DNA of 64,000 nt from Chitinophagaceae bacterium (GTDB lineage: Bacteria > Bacteroidota > Bacteroidia > Chitinophagales > Chitinophagaceae): contig JAHBTJ010000002.1 in assembly GCA_019638595.1 (NCBI GenBank), forward strand, positions 1-64,000, given 5' to 3'. The number at the start of each line of letters is the position of its first letter. The stretch's first letter is position 1. The notes beneath the pieces were generated by a model. It did no database searches. It saw nothing but the letters and a program-made list of their open reading frames with translations, and was not told the DNA's origin. Of the stretch, positions 37,686 through 47,059 are shown piece after piece. A program made the translations under genes and the position numbers.

Positions 37686-38840
37686 CTAATAGTTTTTCAA
37701 ATCCGGCAAATCTACCCAGCATCTCTTTTCCCAGCTCTCCAATCCCTTTTCTGCCAGTTGCACACCTTTCACTCCTTCATACAGATCCCACGGGAACGGG
37801 TCATTTTTCACAACGTGCTTAAGAAACATTTCCCATTGTACTTTAAAAGCATTGTCATATGGCTCCTGTTCGGGCACTTTGCTCCAGCCTTCAAAAAAAT
37901 TAATGGGTTGGGTGATGTCGGGGTTCCAAACCGGCTTGGGTGTATTGCCGTAATGTTGTATATAACATTCACGCAAACCCGCAACAGCAGAGCCTTTGGT
38001 TCCATCAACCTGCAATGTCAGCAGGTCGTCTCTTCTTACCCTCACCGTCCACGAAGAATTGAAATGAGCGATGATACCATTCTCCAGCTCGAATGTAGCA
38101 TAGGCAGCATCATCGGCCGTGCAGGTGTATGGCTTGCCCTGCTCATCTATTCTTTCCGGTATATGCGTAGCGCCAAGACAGGATACTGCCTTTACTTTTC
38201 CAAAAACATTATCGAGCACATAACGCCAGTGGCAGAGCATATCAATGATTATTCCTCCGCCATCTTCTTTGCGGTAGTTCCACGATGGTCGTTGGGCAGG
38301 AATAGAATCTCCTTCAAAAACCCAATAACCAAATTCACCGCGTACAGATAGTATCTTACCAAAAAACCCCTGCTGCATCAGGCGTTTTAATTTGAGGATG
38401 CCGGGCAGCCAGAGCTTATCCTGTACCACCCCGTTTTTAACGCCGGCATCTTTGCACAATTTGTATAGCGCCATAGCTTCTTTAGTATCTATAGCAATAG
38501 GTTTTTCGCAATAGATATGCTTGCCTGCTGCAACGGCCTTGCGTATAGCGTCAGCGCGTCTGGTAGTGGTTTGCGCATCAAAATAAATAGTATAATAAGG
38601 ATCAGCTAATACCTCATCAAGGTTTGTACTTATTTTATTGACGCCGGATAATGCCGAGAGTTTTTTAAGCTTATTTTCATCGCGGCCCACCAATACAGGA
38701 TCAGGCATGATCGTTTCGCCCGGGCCGACTTTTACGCCACCCTGTTTAATAATTTCTGCAATAGAGCGCAACAGGTGCTGGTTGGTGCCCATGCGACCTG
38801 TAACGCCATTCATTATAATACCTACTTTATGTTCTTTCAT
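37686..38840 (-). CDS. Gfo/Idh/MocA-family oxidoreductase
   Basis: A 384-residue NAD(P)-dependent oxidoreductase. The N-terminal Rossmann fold opens with GIIMNGVTGRMGTNQHLLRS and contains the family signature YCEKPIA (about residues 112-118), where the Lys takes part in catalysis. The C-terminal beta-sheet domain has DMLCHWRYVLDNVFG. These enzymes oxidise or reduce ring hydroxyls of sugars, inositols or glycosides. It lies upstream of the SDR gene with an inverted repeat between them, so the two probably work in sequence. Confidence 0.92.
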   Translation of the reverse strand: MKEHKVGIIMNGVTGRMGTNQHLLRSIAEIIKQGGVKVGPGETIMPDPVLVGRDENKLKKLSALSGVNKISTNLDEVLADPYYTIYFDAQTTTRRADAIRKAVAAGKHIYCEKPIAIDTKEAMALYKLCKDAGVKNGVVQDKLWLPGILKLKRLMQQGFFGKILSVRGEFGYWVFEGDSIPAQRPSWNYRKEDGGGIIIDMLCHWRYVLDNVFGKVKAVSCLGATHIPERIDEQGKPYTCTADDAAYATFELENGIIAHFNSSWTVRVRRDDLLTLQVDGTKGSAVAGLRECYIQHYGNTPKPVWNPDITQPINFFEGWSKVPEQEPYDNAFKVQWEMFLKHVVKNDPFPWDLYEGVKGVQLAEKGLESWEKRCWVDLPDLKNY

Positions 38841-38909
38841 CTGTATATTGTTTAAATTATTCTATATATCAAATTCAAAGTTTCATTCCTGATAGTTGTT
38901 CTGCTGTTT

Positions 38910-39117
38910 ACTTTTTTGGCTTGAACCAAAAAAGTAACAAAAAAGTTCAAGTCTTCAGAAAAATAGCTAAAATTTACGGTATTGCGCTACGGCGAAGAAG
39001 CTTACTGTCTGCGTTATACTTCTTTTGAGCTAATGTGCTGACTGTACAAATTAGTATTACTCAGCATCTTCGCCGCTTAACGCTTCATGCCGTAAATTTT
39101 TTAACGCTATTTTTCTG
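38910..39117. repeat. long imperfect inverted-repeat element
   Basis: The left part has a hairpin ACTTTTTTGG-CTTGAA-CCAAAAAAGT (38910-38935). Then TCAGAAAAATAGC...TTTACGG (38955-38979) pairs with CCGTAAA...GCTATTTTTCTGA (39090-39117), and GGCGAAGA (38991-38998) pairs with TCTTCGCC (39067-39074). It fills most of the gap between the Gfo/Idh/MocA and isomerase genes. It is probably a dispersed Bacteroidota repeat. Confidence 0.7.
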
Positions 39118-39178
39118 AGGACGATCGGCAACGCTAATATGCAATGATCCGGCCTTTTCTGTTCTAAATATTCACTTT

Positions 39179-40012
39179 TTACGTATGCTCCTTATATGCT
39201 TTAATTATTTTTTCCAGGAATACCGGTTGATCTTCTTTCCAGTATTGCGTTGAAAATATTTCCACTTCATTAAAACCGGTAAAACCCGTGGCCTCCACCC
39301 ACGAGCAGATCTGACGGACAGGAATACATCCTTCACCCATCAACCCCCTGTCGAGCAGCATATCTGTTGTAGGAGATTTCCAGTCGCAGACATGAAAGGC
39401 GAACAAATGATCATTTTCTCCGCAGCGTTTTATCTCCTGCTCCAATGCAGGGTCCCACCACAGGTGATATACATCTACCGCTACTCCCACCCAGGGAGAG
39501 TGTATGGCTTCTGCCATATCATTAGCCTGCGCCAGTGTATTGATGGCAGAACGGGTATCGGCATACATCGGGTGTAATGGTTCAATAGCCAGCTTTACGC
39601 CTGTAGCCGCTGCTTCAGGCAGTACGGTTTCAATGCCTTCCTGTATCTGCTTCCTTGAATCTTCCAGGTTTTGTGCCGGGTCAGCGCCACAAACCAGCAC
39701 GATCAATGATGTTCCCAATGCGGCGGCTTCTTCTATCGCTTTCCTGTTGTCATCAATAGCAAGCTTTCTTTTGTTTTTATCTGTAGCCGGAAAAAAACCA
39801 CCCCTGCAAAGCGATACAATGCTCAATCCCTCATTACGCAGCATATTACCCGTTTGCCGTATATCACGGCCTTCCAAAGCATCACGCCAAACAGTAATAC
39901 CTTTTACACCGGCAGCCGCATACCTGCGGGCAGCGGTTTCAATATCCCAGGGTTTGGTGGTAATGGTGTGTATACATAATCGTGAGAGGTCGGTATATGG
40001 CGCTATGCTCAT
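39179..40012 (-). CDS. sugar phosphate isomerase/epimerase, TIM barrel
   Basis: A 277-residue xylose-isomerase-like TIM barrel (AP endonuclease 2 superfamily). The first codon is ATG 40012, since the longer frame to 40138 overlaps the GH88 gene. Conserved metal-site strands include KLAIEPLHPMYAD, VGVAVDVYHLWWDP, FAFHVCDW and FNEVEIFS, which supply Glu, Asp, His and Glu ligands. It probably isomerises or epimerises a sugar-acid intermediate. It begins 35 bases after the GH88 stop, so the two are co-transcribed. Confidence 0.9.
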   Translation of the reverse strand: MSIAPYTDLSRLCIHTITTKPWDIETAARRYAAAGVKGITVWRDALEGRDIRQTGNMLRNEGLSIVSLCRGGFFPATDKNKRKLAIDDNRKAIEEAAALGTSLIVLVCGADPAQNLEDSRKQIQEGIETVLPEAAATGVKLAIEPLHPMYADTRSAINTLAQANDMAEAIHSPWVGVAVDVYHLWWDPALEQEIKRCGENDHLFAFHVCDWKSPTTDMLLDRGLMGEGCIPVRQICSWVEATGFTGFNEVEIFSTQYWKEDQPVFLEKIIKAYKEHT

Positions 40013-40047
40013 TATTGTTGTTTTAATATTCCGCAGGATGCCTGCAG

Positions 40048-41424
40048 CTATTGAATATTGAAGAAAGTATAATAGGTTTCGTTGTTGATGATACGCTGCA
40101 GGTATAATGCCGCTTCCCTTGCATGATAATCGCCCCACATGCTGGATTCCCCGTTGGGTATTTTACTTCCCTCCGGTATATAATCCCATCCGTTAGGACG
40201 ATGATAGATAGAATGCAGTATCAGCCCCTCGTGGTCTTCCTTTGTGCTCAGGTATGGTTCATCAAACAGGGTATCAAGCACCGTTAGCCCGGCCTGCCGG
40301 TAGCGGTTGCCGCTTTCCTGATCTCCCTTTTGCTGTAAGAATTTTCCTAACCGTAAAAGCCCCTGCGATGCTATTGCTGCTGCGGAGCTGTCTACCGGCT
40401 CAAAATCATTATAGGGTTCAGCGGGCTTGTTGAGGTAATCTCCGATCCGGTGCAGTTGCGGCGCTCCTGTGTCCCAGTAAGGGATGCCGTCGGCAGGCGT
40501 ATTTTCAATATAAAAGTCGCAGGTAGCTTTTGCCGCCTTCAGCATCATATCCATTACCGCTTTTTTTCCTCCGGGTATGGCAGCATCACCCGGTAATTGA
40601 TCAAACCATTCCAGTTGCTCGGCAAATCCGCACATCGCCCAGGCCAATCCTCGTGTCCAGGTACTGAAACCGGTATAGCCCTGCTGTGAGTTGGGGCAGC
40701 GGAAATTGCCGTCTTTCACATTAAAGACAGCCTCATGAGCAGTGCGACCCCATGCATCATATATATCGCGGCCGTCATTATAAAAAACAGAATACCTGGC
40801 TGTAGCTGTAAGATGTTGGATTGCACGTTCCAGCAGGCTGATCTTCACATCTCCCTCCGCCTGCAAAAAATGCCCGAGGCTATGCGAAACAATAAGAGCA
40901 CGAACGGAACGGATCGTATCTACAAAAAGCGAATGCGGGCCATTGAAGGAATGAATAAAGCCGCCGTCTTTAATAACCGTCCAGCGGCTGGCTTGTACGG
41001 CTCCCGTAATTTTTAATGCCAGTATGTAAAACTGCTTTTCCCATTCGTTATAAGGTATCTTTCCTTCGTGCATCAGGCGCAGCAGGTTCCCGTAGGTGCT
41101 CACATTATTAAACCCGTGATCATGTACACCTGTATGACTGATATGCGGCGCCATCACATCAACAGTGTTCTTTCTTCCCGTTTCAAGTGAGGCTTTATCA
41201 CCGGTTGCATCGTATTGCAAAATAGCAGCGCCGTATTCAAAGCCCTGTGTCCATTCTGTCCAGCCTCTTGTTGTATATTTTCCTGCTACCGTAAATACCG
41301 GGGAGCCTTTGGTATGATTGTAGTTTTTTTCAATAAGCGTTATTTTTTTTGCAGAGAGATCCCAGAATCTTTCCAGTTTGGCAGTTAAGTCAGATGCCTG
41401 TAAGCCTGTTTTAATTTTTATCAT
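40048..41424 (-). CDS. GH88-like unsaturated glucuronyl hydrolase
   Basis: A 458-residue (alpha/alpha)6-barrel protein without a signal peptide. It matches family GH88/GH105, with DHGFNNVSTYGNL, LFVDTIRSVRALIVS (candidate catalytic Asp residues in these two segments), the conserved GYTGFSTWTRGLAWAMCGFA-like stretch and WDTGAPQ. The family hydrolyses unsaturated uronyl oligosaccharides made by lyases or, in some members, hydrates other uronides. It is the first gene of a minus-strand operon with isomerase, oxidoreductases and transporter. No polysaccharide lyase gene is present in the window. Confidence 0.85.
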   Translation of the reverse strand: MIKIKTGLQASDLTAKLERFWDLSAKKITLIEKNYNHTKGSPVFTVAGKYTTRGWTEWTQGFEYGAAILQYDATGDKASLETGRKNTVDVMAPHISHTGVHDHGFNNVSTYGNLLRLMHEGKIPYNEWEKQFYILALKITGAVQASRWTVIKDGGFIHSFNGPHSLFVDTIRSVRALIVSHSLGHFLQAEGDVKISLLERAIQHLTATARYSVFYNDGRDIYDAWGRTAHEAVFNVKDGNFRCPNSQQGYTGFSTWTRGLAWAMCGFAEQLEWFDQLPGDAAIPGGKKAVMDMMLKAAKATCDFYIENTPADGIPYWDTGAPQLHRIGDYLNKPAEPYNDFEPVDSSAAAIASQGLLRLGKFLQQKGDQESGNRYRQAGLTVLDTLFDEPYLSTKEDHEGLILHSIYHRPNGWDYIPEGSKIPNGESSMWGDYHAREAALYLQRIINNETYYTFFNIQ

Positions 41425-41529
41425 TGCTTTTCTAATGTTTAAAGCCGTTATTATTCTTAAGAGGAGTTCCTGTAAATAAACTCATAAGTTTTACGGCGTT
41501 TAAGATAAATTTTTTTTGAATAATGTTGC

Positions 41530-41898
41530 TTACTTTTTAGCGGCCTCACCTCCGGATTCCGTAAACACCTGCATGATCGCGATATTTACTTTAACGACTC
41601 TTGCACTGTCAAATATACCACTAAGCATAGCTATTCCATCGCTGGTAAAAGCGTAAGCAGCCGTTTGGGGTTGATCTGATGGAAGTGGTTGATTTGCTTG
41701 GATGGACGGTATCTCTTTCCTCTCTTTTTTAGTAAGCCGGAGCATACAATTCCGGGGGAATCGCCTTATATTTATTTTGATGGTGCGATTAAAGATTTCC
41801 GCTTCTACATTATATAGTAAGGCTATATCGCTGTCGAGCATAACTCTTTTCTCTCTTATTGTATATATCCTGGTTTGAATAAACTCGGTGACCTTCAT
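41530..41898 (-). CDS. ORF6N-domain protein
   Basis: A 122-residue protein of the ORF6N family, a phage and mobile-element DNA-binding domain. It has IREKRVMLDSDIALLYNVE, then RFPRNCMLRLTKKE, then AYAFTSDGIAMLSGIF and VNIAIMQVF, in the normal order. It is shorter than many relatives, ending soon after the ORF6N core. A broken second copy lies just upstream. The role may be antirepression or toxin-like; it is not established. Confidence 0.85.
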   Translation of the reverse strand: MKVTEFIQTRIYTIREKRVMLDSDIALLYNVEAEIFNRTIKINIRRFPRNCMLRLTKKERKEIPSIQANQPLPSDQPQTAAYAFTSDGIAMLSGIFDSARVVKVNIAIMQVFTESGGEAAKK

Positions 41899-41954
41899 AT
41901 GGTGCTTTTAGGTTTACGCAACTAATATACTAAAAGAAAAGAGGTTAGCGTAAC

Positions 41955-42173
41955 TGTATTCCTTTAAGATCACAATTTGTGATCTTAAAGATTGCTGATC
42001 ATGGATGTGGTCACACTTTGTGACCGGTTGCTTCTCATGATTTGTATTTCAATATCTTGAGGAATCGTCAGGATATTCAGCTTGTTCAATTCTTTTCGTA
42101 TAAGCTGAAACATAAAATCAGCAGGGAAAGGCCTGATATTTCTTTTTGAACAGCCGTTTAGCCCAAAGCCCAT
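41955..42173 (-). pseudogene. ORF6N-domain remnant, frameshifted
   Basis: A 62-codon open stretch (41985-42173) contains KRNIRPFPADFMFQL, the central ORF6N signature, but lacks the N-terminal part. Its continuation in another frame at about 41955-41990 reads SLRSQIV, the residues that normally follow this signature. It is a decayed paralogue of the intact gene at 41530-41898. It contains the palindromes at 41962-41990 (CTTTAAGATCACAA-T-TTGTGATCTTAAAG) and near 42008 (GGTCACA-CTT-TGTGACC). Confidence 0.7.
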
Positions 42174-42196
42174 AGCTGATAGCTAACGGCTGACCG

Positions 42197-43876
42197 CTAT
42201 AGCTTATTAAACCTCAGGTACATCACCCTGCCGTCATTCACTTCAAAGCCAATGATCTTTTTCTTTTTGTCGGTGATCGTTTTCAAATGCCGCATCCACC
42301 AATGGTCGGTGAACAAGTGTTCCCTGCCCATCAGTTTCAGCCTGCTATCACTGTATTTGTTGTGGGTCAGCACCAGTGCATGATCCTTTACTTCAATAGC
42401 ATATTTCACATCCAGTTCAGGACAATGATATATCCCCGCATACGCCTGCAGTTGCTGATCAGTCAGCGATGAGTCTGAAACGTACCCCTCCAGCACCCGC
42501 TTGTTGCCTGGCCAGGTTTGGAGAACCGAAATGCGTTTATCCGTTGCCGTTTTAAATGCAAACCGCACTTCCGGTGATCCCGTAACTACAAAGCTGTCGT
42601 TCGTTATAGGATATAGCAGGTCCGAATTGCCATACCGTTGCCAGTATAGTTTATTATTACGCAATACAAAGCTGAATAAGGCACCTTCGTCCGATACGAA
42701 ATCCCCGGTTATTTTTTTGACCCCCGCCACATCTTTAATAATAGCTTTATTACTATCAACCGGTGGCGGAGCCGTTACTGCTTTTGTAGTAGTGTCTTTG
42801 ATAAACACATCTGCCAGTTGATAAGCCTTTTCATATGTATTCACTTCACCGAGATTGCTGAACACCATAAAGCCCATTTTCAGTTCCGGGAATACCGTAA
42901 AATAGGTTCTGTATCCCGCATCACCGCCCGAATGTGAATACTGGCGGTAGCCTTTGTATGTATCATTTGCTATACCCAATGCATAGCCGATCTCCGTGCC
43001 GTCATTCAGCTTACCGTTCTGCACCAGTTGCTGTATGTCCGCAGCAGTGCCCGCCATCGGTGTGTAAAAATTAGCAGCCCATTTAGCCAGGTCGTTGATG
43101 TTCGTAAACAAGCTCGTGGCGCCCGCAACGGAATAGCTTAATACACTGTTGCCGAAGGTGAACAGGCTTTTGCGGTAATAGGAATAAGCGCGGTTCTTTT
43201 CAATTTCCGTATAATCGTCGTGGAAATGCGTGTTGCGCATGCCCAGTGGTTTAAAAATGGCTGAATCGGTAAACTGCCGCAGGGTTTTGCCCGTAACCGA
43301 TTTTACAACTTCCGCCAGCATGGTATACCCGCTATTGCTGTAAAAATATTTTTCACCCGGTTTAAAATTCAGCGCCTGCTGTTTGCTTAAAATTTTTACA
43401 ATATGCTCCTGCGTGATCACATCATCCAGCCTTGTGCCTGAAATGGCCAGCAGTTGCCACTGATCTCGGATGCCGCTGGTATGGTTCAGCAAATGCCGGA
43501 TCGTGATCTTTTCTTTCAGGTCGGGGAACCAGGGCAGGTACTGCCGTACATCATCCTCCAGCTTCAGCTTACCCCGGCTTGCCAGCAGCACAATGCTGTA
43601 TGCCACAAACTGTTTGGATACCGACGCCATATGAAAAATAGTTTCCTGCGTAATAGGAATACCATACTCCAGGTTAGCCATCCCATATCCTTTGGCATAG
43701 ATCAGCGAATCGTTCCGCACCACGCCGATGGCAACGCCGGGGGTATGGGTATTGTTCCACTGGCTGAAAATTTTGTCTATGCGCCCTGCAACAGAATCGG
43801 GAATGATTTGTGCATTGGCGATATGAATACTGCAACCAAAAAGAGGGATGAGAAGGTATTTTACGAGAGCGTGCAT
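42197..43876 (-). CDS. serine hydrolase, class C beta-lactamase/PBP-like
   Basis: A 559-residue exported hydrolase with a signal peptide ending at IANAQ. The three motifs of the beta-lactamase/DD-peptidase fold are in order: SVSK (nucleophile Ser, about residue 86), YSNSGY (YxN) and HSGGDAG (the KTG equivalent). A C-terminal beta-barrel extension of about 190 residues, common in Bacteroidota homologues, follows. It may be a peptidase or esterase, and beta-lactam resistance cannot be assumed. It is a single gene. Confidence 0.9.
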   Translation of the reverse strand: MHALVKYLLIPLFGCSIHIANAQIIPDSVAGRIDKIFSQWNNTHTPGVAIGVVRNDSLIYAKGYGMANLEYGIPITQETIFHMASVSKQFVAYSIVLLASRGKLKLEDDVRQYLPWFPDLKEKITIRHLLNHTSGIRDQWQLLAISGTRLDDVITQEHIVKILSKQQALNFKPGEKYFYSNSGYTMLAEVVKSVTGKTLRQFTDSAIFKPLGMRNTHFHDDYTEIEKNRAYSYYRKSLFTFGNSVLSYSVAGATSLFTNINDLAKWAANFYTPMAGTAADIQQLVQNGKLNDGTEIGYALGIANDTYKGYRQYSHSGGDAGYRTYFTVFPELKMGFMVFSNLGEVNTYEKAYQLADVFIKDTTTKAVTAPPPVDSNKAIIKDVAGVKKITGDFVSDEGALFSFVLRNNKLYWQRYGNSDLLYPITNDSFVVTGSPEVRFAFKTATDKRISVLQTWPGNKRVLEGYVSDSSLTDQQLQAYAGIYHCPELDVKYAIEVKDHALVLTHNKYSDSRLKLMGREHLFTDHWWMRHLKTITDKKKKIIGFEVNDGRVMYLRFNKL

Positions 43877-44366
43877 AAAGGGAAATTTGGATAAAGGTAT
43901 GTTTTACGATGCATACATATTGCAACAGCCAAACGGTCAGAAATATGCAATAGTTTGAGAAGGATACCGGAAGCGGGATAGAGTATAATACGGCGATGAC
44001 AATCTTTTAACGTCATCTAAAATGGAACGCTGCCGGACGGGCAGGCAGTGGAATGAGAGATCTCCCGCACCTTTATGAGATTCCTCTCCCAGCCTGCAGT
44101 TGGAAGAAGAATGACGATTGAATATCAACTCGTCACAAACATGTATTGGTATTGAATTTAATAATCTGATTTACAAAATAAGAATGGTATGCTTTCAACT
44201 ACCGACGCATGTTCATTTCTGAAGAAATTAATTTTAACGAATAAAAGATTGCCAGTGGAGGAATGTGAGCAAAGGCTTAAACTCTGCTGCAAATAAGCTG
44301 GTTATGATGAAATACATGAAATAAGATGAAGAGCAATTAATACCATACTTATCTCATCTTTGCAGC
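43877..44366. other. intergenic with degenerate palindromic words
   Basis: No gene seen. A small inverted repeat GATGAC / GTCATC (43995-44000 / 44012-44017) and a GAGAGATCTCCC...GAGATTCCTCTCCC stretch near 44055-44090 resemble a decayed dispersed repeat. CATCTTTG at 44356-44363 is a -7-like box very close to the next start codon. Confidence 0.4.
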
Positions 44367-44981
44367 ATGCTTCCTCTCCTCCTCCAACCATACCTTCTCG
44401 CCAGCACTCAACTGGAAATATATGTGCCCGATACAGAGGCAGTGCAAAAAGCATACAGCAATAATAAGGATGCTGCTTACTGGGCGCAGGTATGGCCGGC
44501 GTCAATCGGTTTATGCAATTTTCTGCAGGGGCATCCACAATATATTGAGGGGAAGAACATACTGGAACTTGCGGCAGGATTAGGCTTACCGGGTTTATAT
44601 GCAGCAGGCACGGCAAAACAGGTAATCATTACCGATAGGGAAGAACAGGCGGTAGCGTGTATGCAGCAATCTATCGCACATTTACAATTGAAGAATACCC
44701 ATGCTGTAGTAATGCATTGGAAAGATGCGATGCAGGCTTCTTTACCGGATGTTTTATTATTGAGCGATGTAAGTTATGAACCGGCAGTATTTGATGAGTT
44801 GCTGTCTGTACTTGAATATTTCCTGCAAAATAAGGTCACGATTATTATAAGCACCCCCCAGCGCCTGGCAGCCAAACCATTTATTAACAGCCTGCTGCCT
44901 TATTGCATACAGCAATGGAATTGTGGAATATTGCTGAATGCCAAAGAAACAGGAGTGAGTGTGTTTGTGCTGGGTCAATAA
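44367..44981 (+). CDS. class I SAM-dependent methyltransferase
   Basis: A 204-residue Rossmann-fold methyltransferase. Motif I reads ILELAAGLGLPGLYAA (about 66-81), the acidic loop ITDRE follows, and the post-I region has LLLSDVSYEP in place of the usual catalytic motif. It resembles the METTL/FAM86-like or nicotinamide methyltransferase-like group that modifies protein lysines or small molecules. The start codon lies only 3 bases after a -7-like box (CATCTTTG), so either the transcript is leaderless or another promoter is used. Confidence 0.8.
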   Translation: MLPLLLQPYLLASTQLEIYVPDTEAVQKAYSNNKDAAYWAQVWPASIGLCNFLQGHPQYIEGKNILELAAGLGLPGLYAAGTAKQVIITDREEQAVACMQQSIAHLQLKNTHAVVMHWKDAMQASLPDVLLLSDVSYEPAVFDELLSVLEYFLQNKVTIIISTPQRLAAKPFINSLLPYCIQQWNCGILLNAKETGVSVFVLGQ

Positions 44982-45023
44982 TCATATGCAATATTAATGT
45001 TAATCTGAAAAGTTGGTAATTCT

Positions 45024-45070
45024 TGGATTAAAATTTGCTTTGTAATATTTTTGTTCTACATTTATAGAAC
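45024..45070 (+). promoter_or_regulatory. promoter and overlapping palindromic operator of blaI-like gene
   Basis: TTG at 45024-45026, 20 bases of spacer, then TATTTTTG at 45047-45054, a full -7 match. The palindrome GTTCTA-N5-TAGAAC (45054-45070) overlaps the last base of the -7 box and covers the expected transcription start. It is therefore a candidate repressor operator. Confidence 0.6.
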
Positions 45071-45089
45071 ATAATAACAAATTGTAGAA

Positions 45090-45461
45090 ATGAACTTAAG
45101 TAAAGCTGAAGAAATTATAATGGAGGTGATCTGGAAAAAAGGCAAGGTTTTTTTCAAGGCATTACTGGAAGAATTGCCTGAACCCAAGCCGGCGCCTACT
45201 ACGCTGGCTACCTTATTAACCCGTATGCAGAAAAAAAAATGTATCGGTTATACACTCTATGGCAACTCAAGGGAGTATTACCCGCTTGTAAAAAGAGAGG
45301 ATTATTTTTCCAAACAGGTAAATGAGATGATTGAGCAGCATTTTGATAACTCGGCCTTGCAGTTTGCCTCTTTTTTTACAAATGCAACAAGGCTATCAAA
45401 GAAAGAGCTGGAAGCGTTAAGGCAACTTATTGATCAGCGGATAAAAAAGAAGCAAAAATGA
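45090..45461 (+). CDS. BlaI/MecI/CopY-family repressor
   Basis: A 123-residue repressor of the BlaI family. A winged helix-turn-helix covers about residues 1-80 (LSKAEEIIMEVIWKKG, then PTTLATLLTRMQKKKCIGY), and a helical dimerisation tail follows. In the classical system a BlaR1-like membrane protease cleaves the repressor after sensing a signal. The partner gene follows with a 4-base overlap. A palindrome over the promoter suggests autoregulation. Confidence 0.93.
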   Translation: MNLSKAEEIIMEVIWKKGKVFFKALLEELPEPKPAPTTLATLLTRMQKKKCIGYTLYGNSREYYPLVKREDYFSKQVNEMIEQHFDNSALQFASFFTNATRLSKKELEALRQLIDQRIKKKQK

Positions 45462-47059
45462 TTACATATATCATTAAATCAGTCGTTTGTTCGGGAATAT
45501 TTCTATTGCTTTATAAAATATTCCTGGAAAAAGAAAAATTGCATGTTTTTAAGAGAACATATCTTCTGTTTGCTGTTGTTTTGGCTTTGACAATACCGTT
45601 AATATCTATACCTGTTAGCACCAAAAACAATACAATTGTTCAAGTGATTTCAACAGCAAATGAAGCCATGGGAAATATAGAACGGAGTTATATAAATCAA
45701 CCTTCAGGTAACGCAAAGCAAACGGACAAGCCATCCTCAATATCTCCATCTTCCGGCAACTTTTTTTCTTTTCAATTATGGATTGTCCTATTATACGCTT
45801 GTATTGTTACTGCCCTGCTATTCAGGAGCATAAGGAATATTTATTACTTGCTCCATAAGATAAGGCATTCCACTGTTGTACATAATAAGAATGTGAAGCT
45901 GGTACTGGTTGATAAACCTATGTTGCCCTTTTCATTTATGCAGTATATTTTTCTTTGCAGGGAGCAATACCAAAAACAACAGATTAATCCGGCTATATTA
46001 GCGCATGAATTTGCTCATGTACGCCAAAAGCATAGTCTTGATATTATTTTTATAGAGGCTGTAACTGCCTTCTTCTTTTTCAATCCTTTTTTATATGGGT
46101 TTAAAAGAACCATGCAGTTGAACCACGAGTTTCTTGCAGATGAAGAAGGCAAGGAAAAGGCTGGTAATGAGGAAGACTATTTATATATGCTGATATCGGC
46201 TCCCGCATTAATAAATAAGTTCAACGTATTTTCTCATTCATTTCATTACCTCATCACCAAAAAGCGCATAAAAATGATAACACAAAAAACGTCAATCGCT
46301 AAAGCCTTCTTTAAAAAAAGTATGGTATCAGTTGGGGTACTGATAGCTGTTTTGTTATTCAGCTTTACTGATGCAGACAAGGTAATACTACAGAATGTTG
46401 GTGAAATGGTAAAAGCCGAAACATCCGGTACACTTAAAAAAGCATTGCCTTACGATACAACTCCAAAGCCATCCATAAACTTAAAAGAACGGTCGCTTGG
46501 TTTTACGGAAGAAGGCGTACCGCAAGAAGAACTTGACCGGTTTCGCCAGGTATTATCTCAATATTATATTGATACCGGTAAAGTTAGAGGGTTTTACAAG
46601 GGCAAAATGTCAAATGAGGATAAAAAGCAACTGGAGGAAATGTATAAAAAAATGAGCCTTCAGCAACAAAGCAGTTTATCTATAGCCATCGTAAAGCCAA
46701 CAAAACCTTCTTCTCAACGGATGAAAATATCAGAAAAACAGTTTGAAGGCTTTAAAAATGCGGCTGTATATGGAATATGGATAGATGGTAAGAAAATGCC
46801 TAATACAGCGCTTGATAAATATACAGCAGGCGACTTTTCCCGTTACTGGGTTAGTAAGCTGTACGGCGCTGCAAAAAAAGGGCGGTCATATACGCACCAG
46901 GCAGATCTTTCCACCAATAGCTATTTTACGAAGCAATACAATGAGGCACTAAAAAATTATAATGAAGCTGTTAAAAACGGAGAAGGAGAATTTATGATGT
47001 TGTTATTTATAGCAGACAATAAACCCCGTTCAATTAAAGCGGTAACGGTTAAACCGTAA
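45458..47059 (+). CDS. BlaR1/MecR1-like M56 metallopeptidase
   Basis: A 533-residue membrane protease. N-terminal hydrophobic helices surround an M56 domain with the zinc motif HEFAH (about residue 183) and a downstream HEFLADEEG ligand region. A further helix near residue 290 precedes a periplasmic C-terminal part. The C-terminal region differs from the penicillin-binding sensor of staphylococcal BlaR1, as is usual in Bacteroidota, so the signal is unknown. The start overlaps the BlaI stop by 4 bases, so the pair is coupled. Confidence 0.9.
   Translation: MITYIIKSVVCSGIFLLLYKIFLEKEKLHVFKRTYLLFAVVLALTIPLISIPVSTKNNTIVQVISTANEAMGNIERSYINQPSGNAKQTDKPSSISPSSGNFFSFQLWIVLLYACIVTALLFRSIRNIYYLLHKIRHSTVVHNKNVKLVLVDKPMLPFSFMQYIFLCREQYQKQQINPAILAHEFAHVRQKHSLDIIFIEAVTAFFFFNPFLYGFKRTMQLNHEFLADEEGKEKAGNEEDYLYMLISAPALINKFNVFSHSFHYLITKKRIKMITQKTSIAKAFFKKSMVSVGVLIAVLLFSFTDADKVILQNVGEMVKAETSGTLKKALPYDTTPKPSINLKERSLGFTEEGVPQEELDRFRQVLSQYYIDTGKVRGFYKGKMSNEDKKQLEEMYKKMSLQQQSSLSIAIVKPTKPSSQRMKISEKQFEGFKNAAVYGIWIDGKKMPNTALDKYTAGDFSRYWVSKLYGAAKKGRSYTHQADLSTNSYFTKQYNEALKNYNEAVKNGEGEFMMLLFIADNKPRSIKAVTVKP

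Noticed and set aside
42197-43876. Antibiotic-resistance beta-lactamase
   Set aside because: The fold motifs are shared with peptidases and esterases, and the C-terminal extension is typical of those; resistance cannot be inferred.
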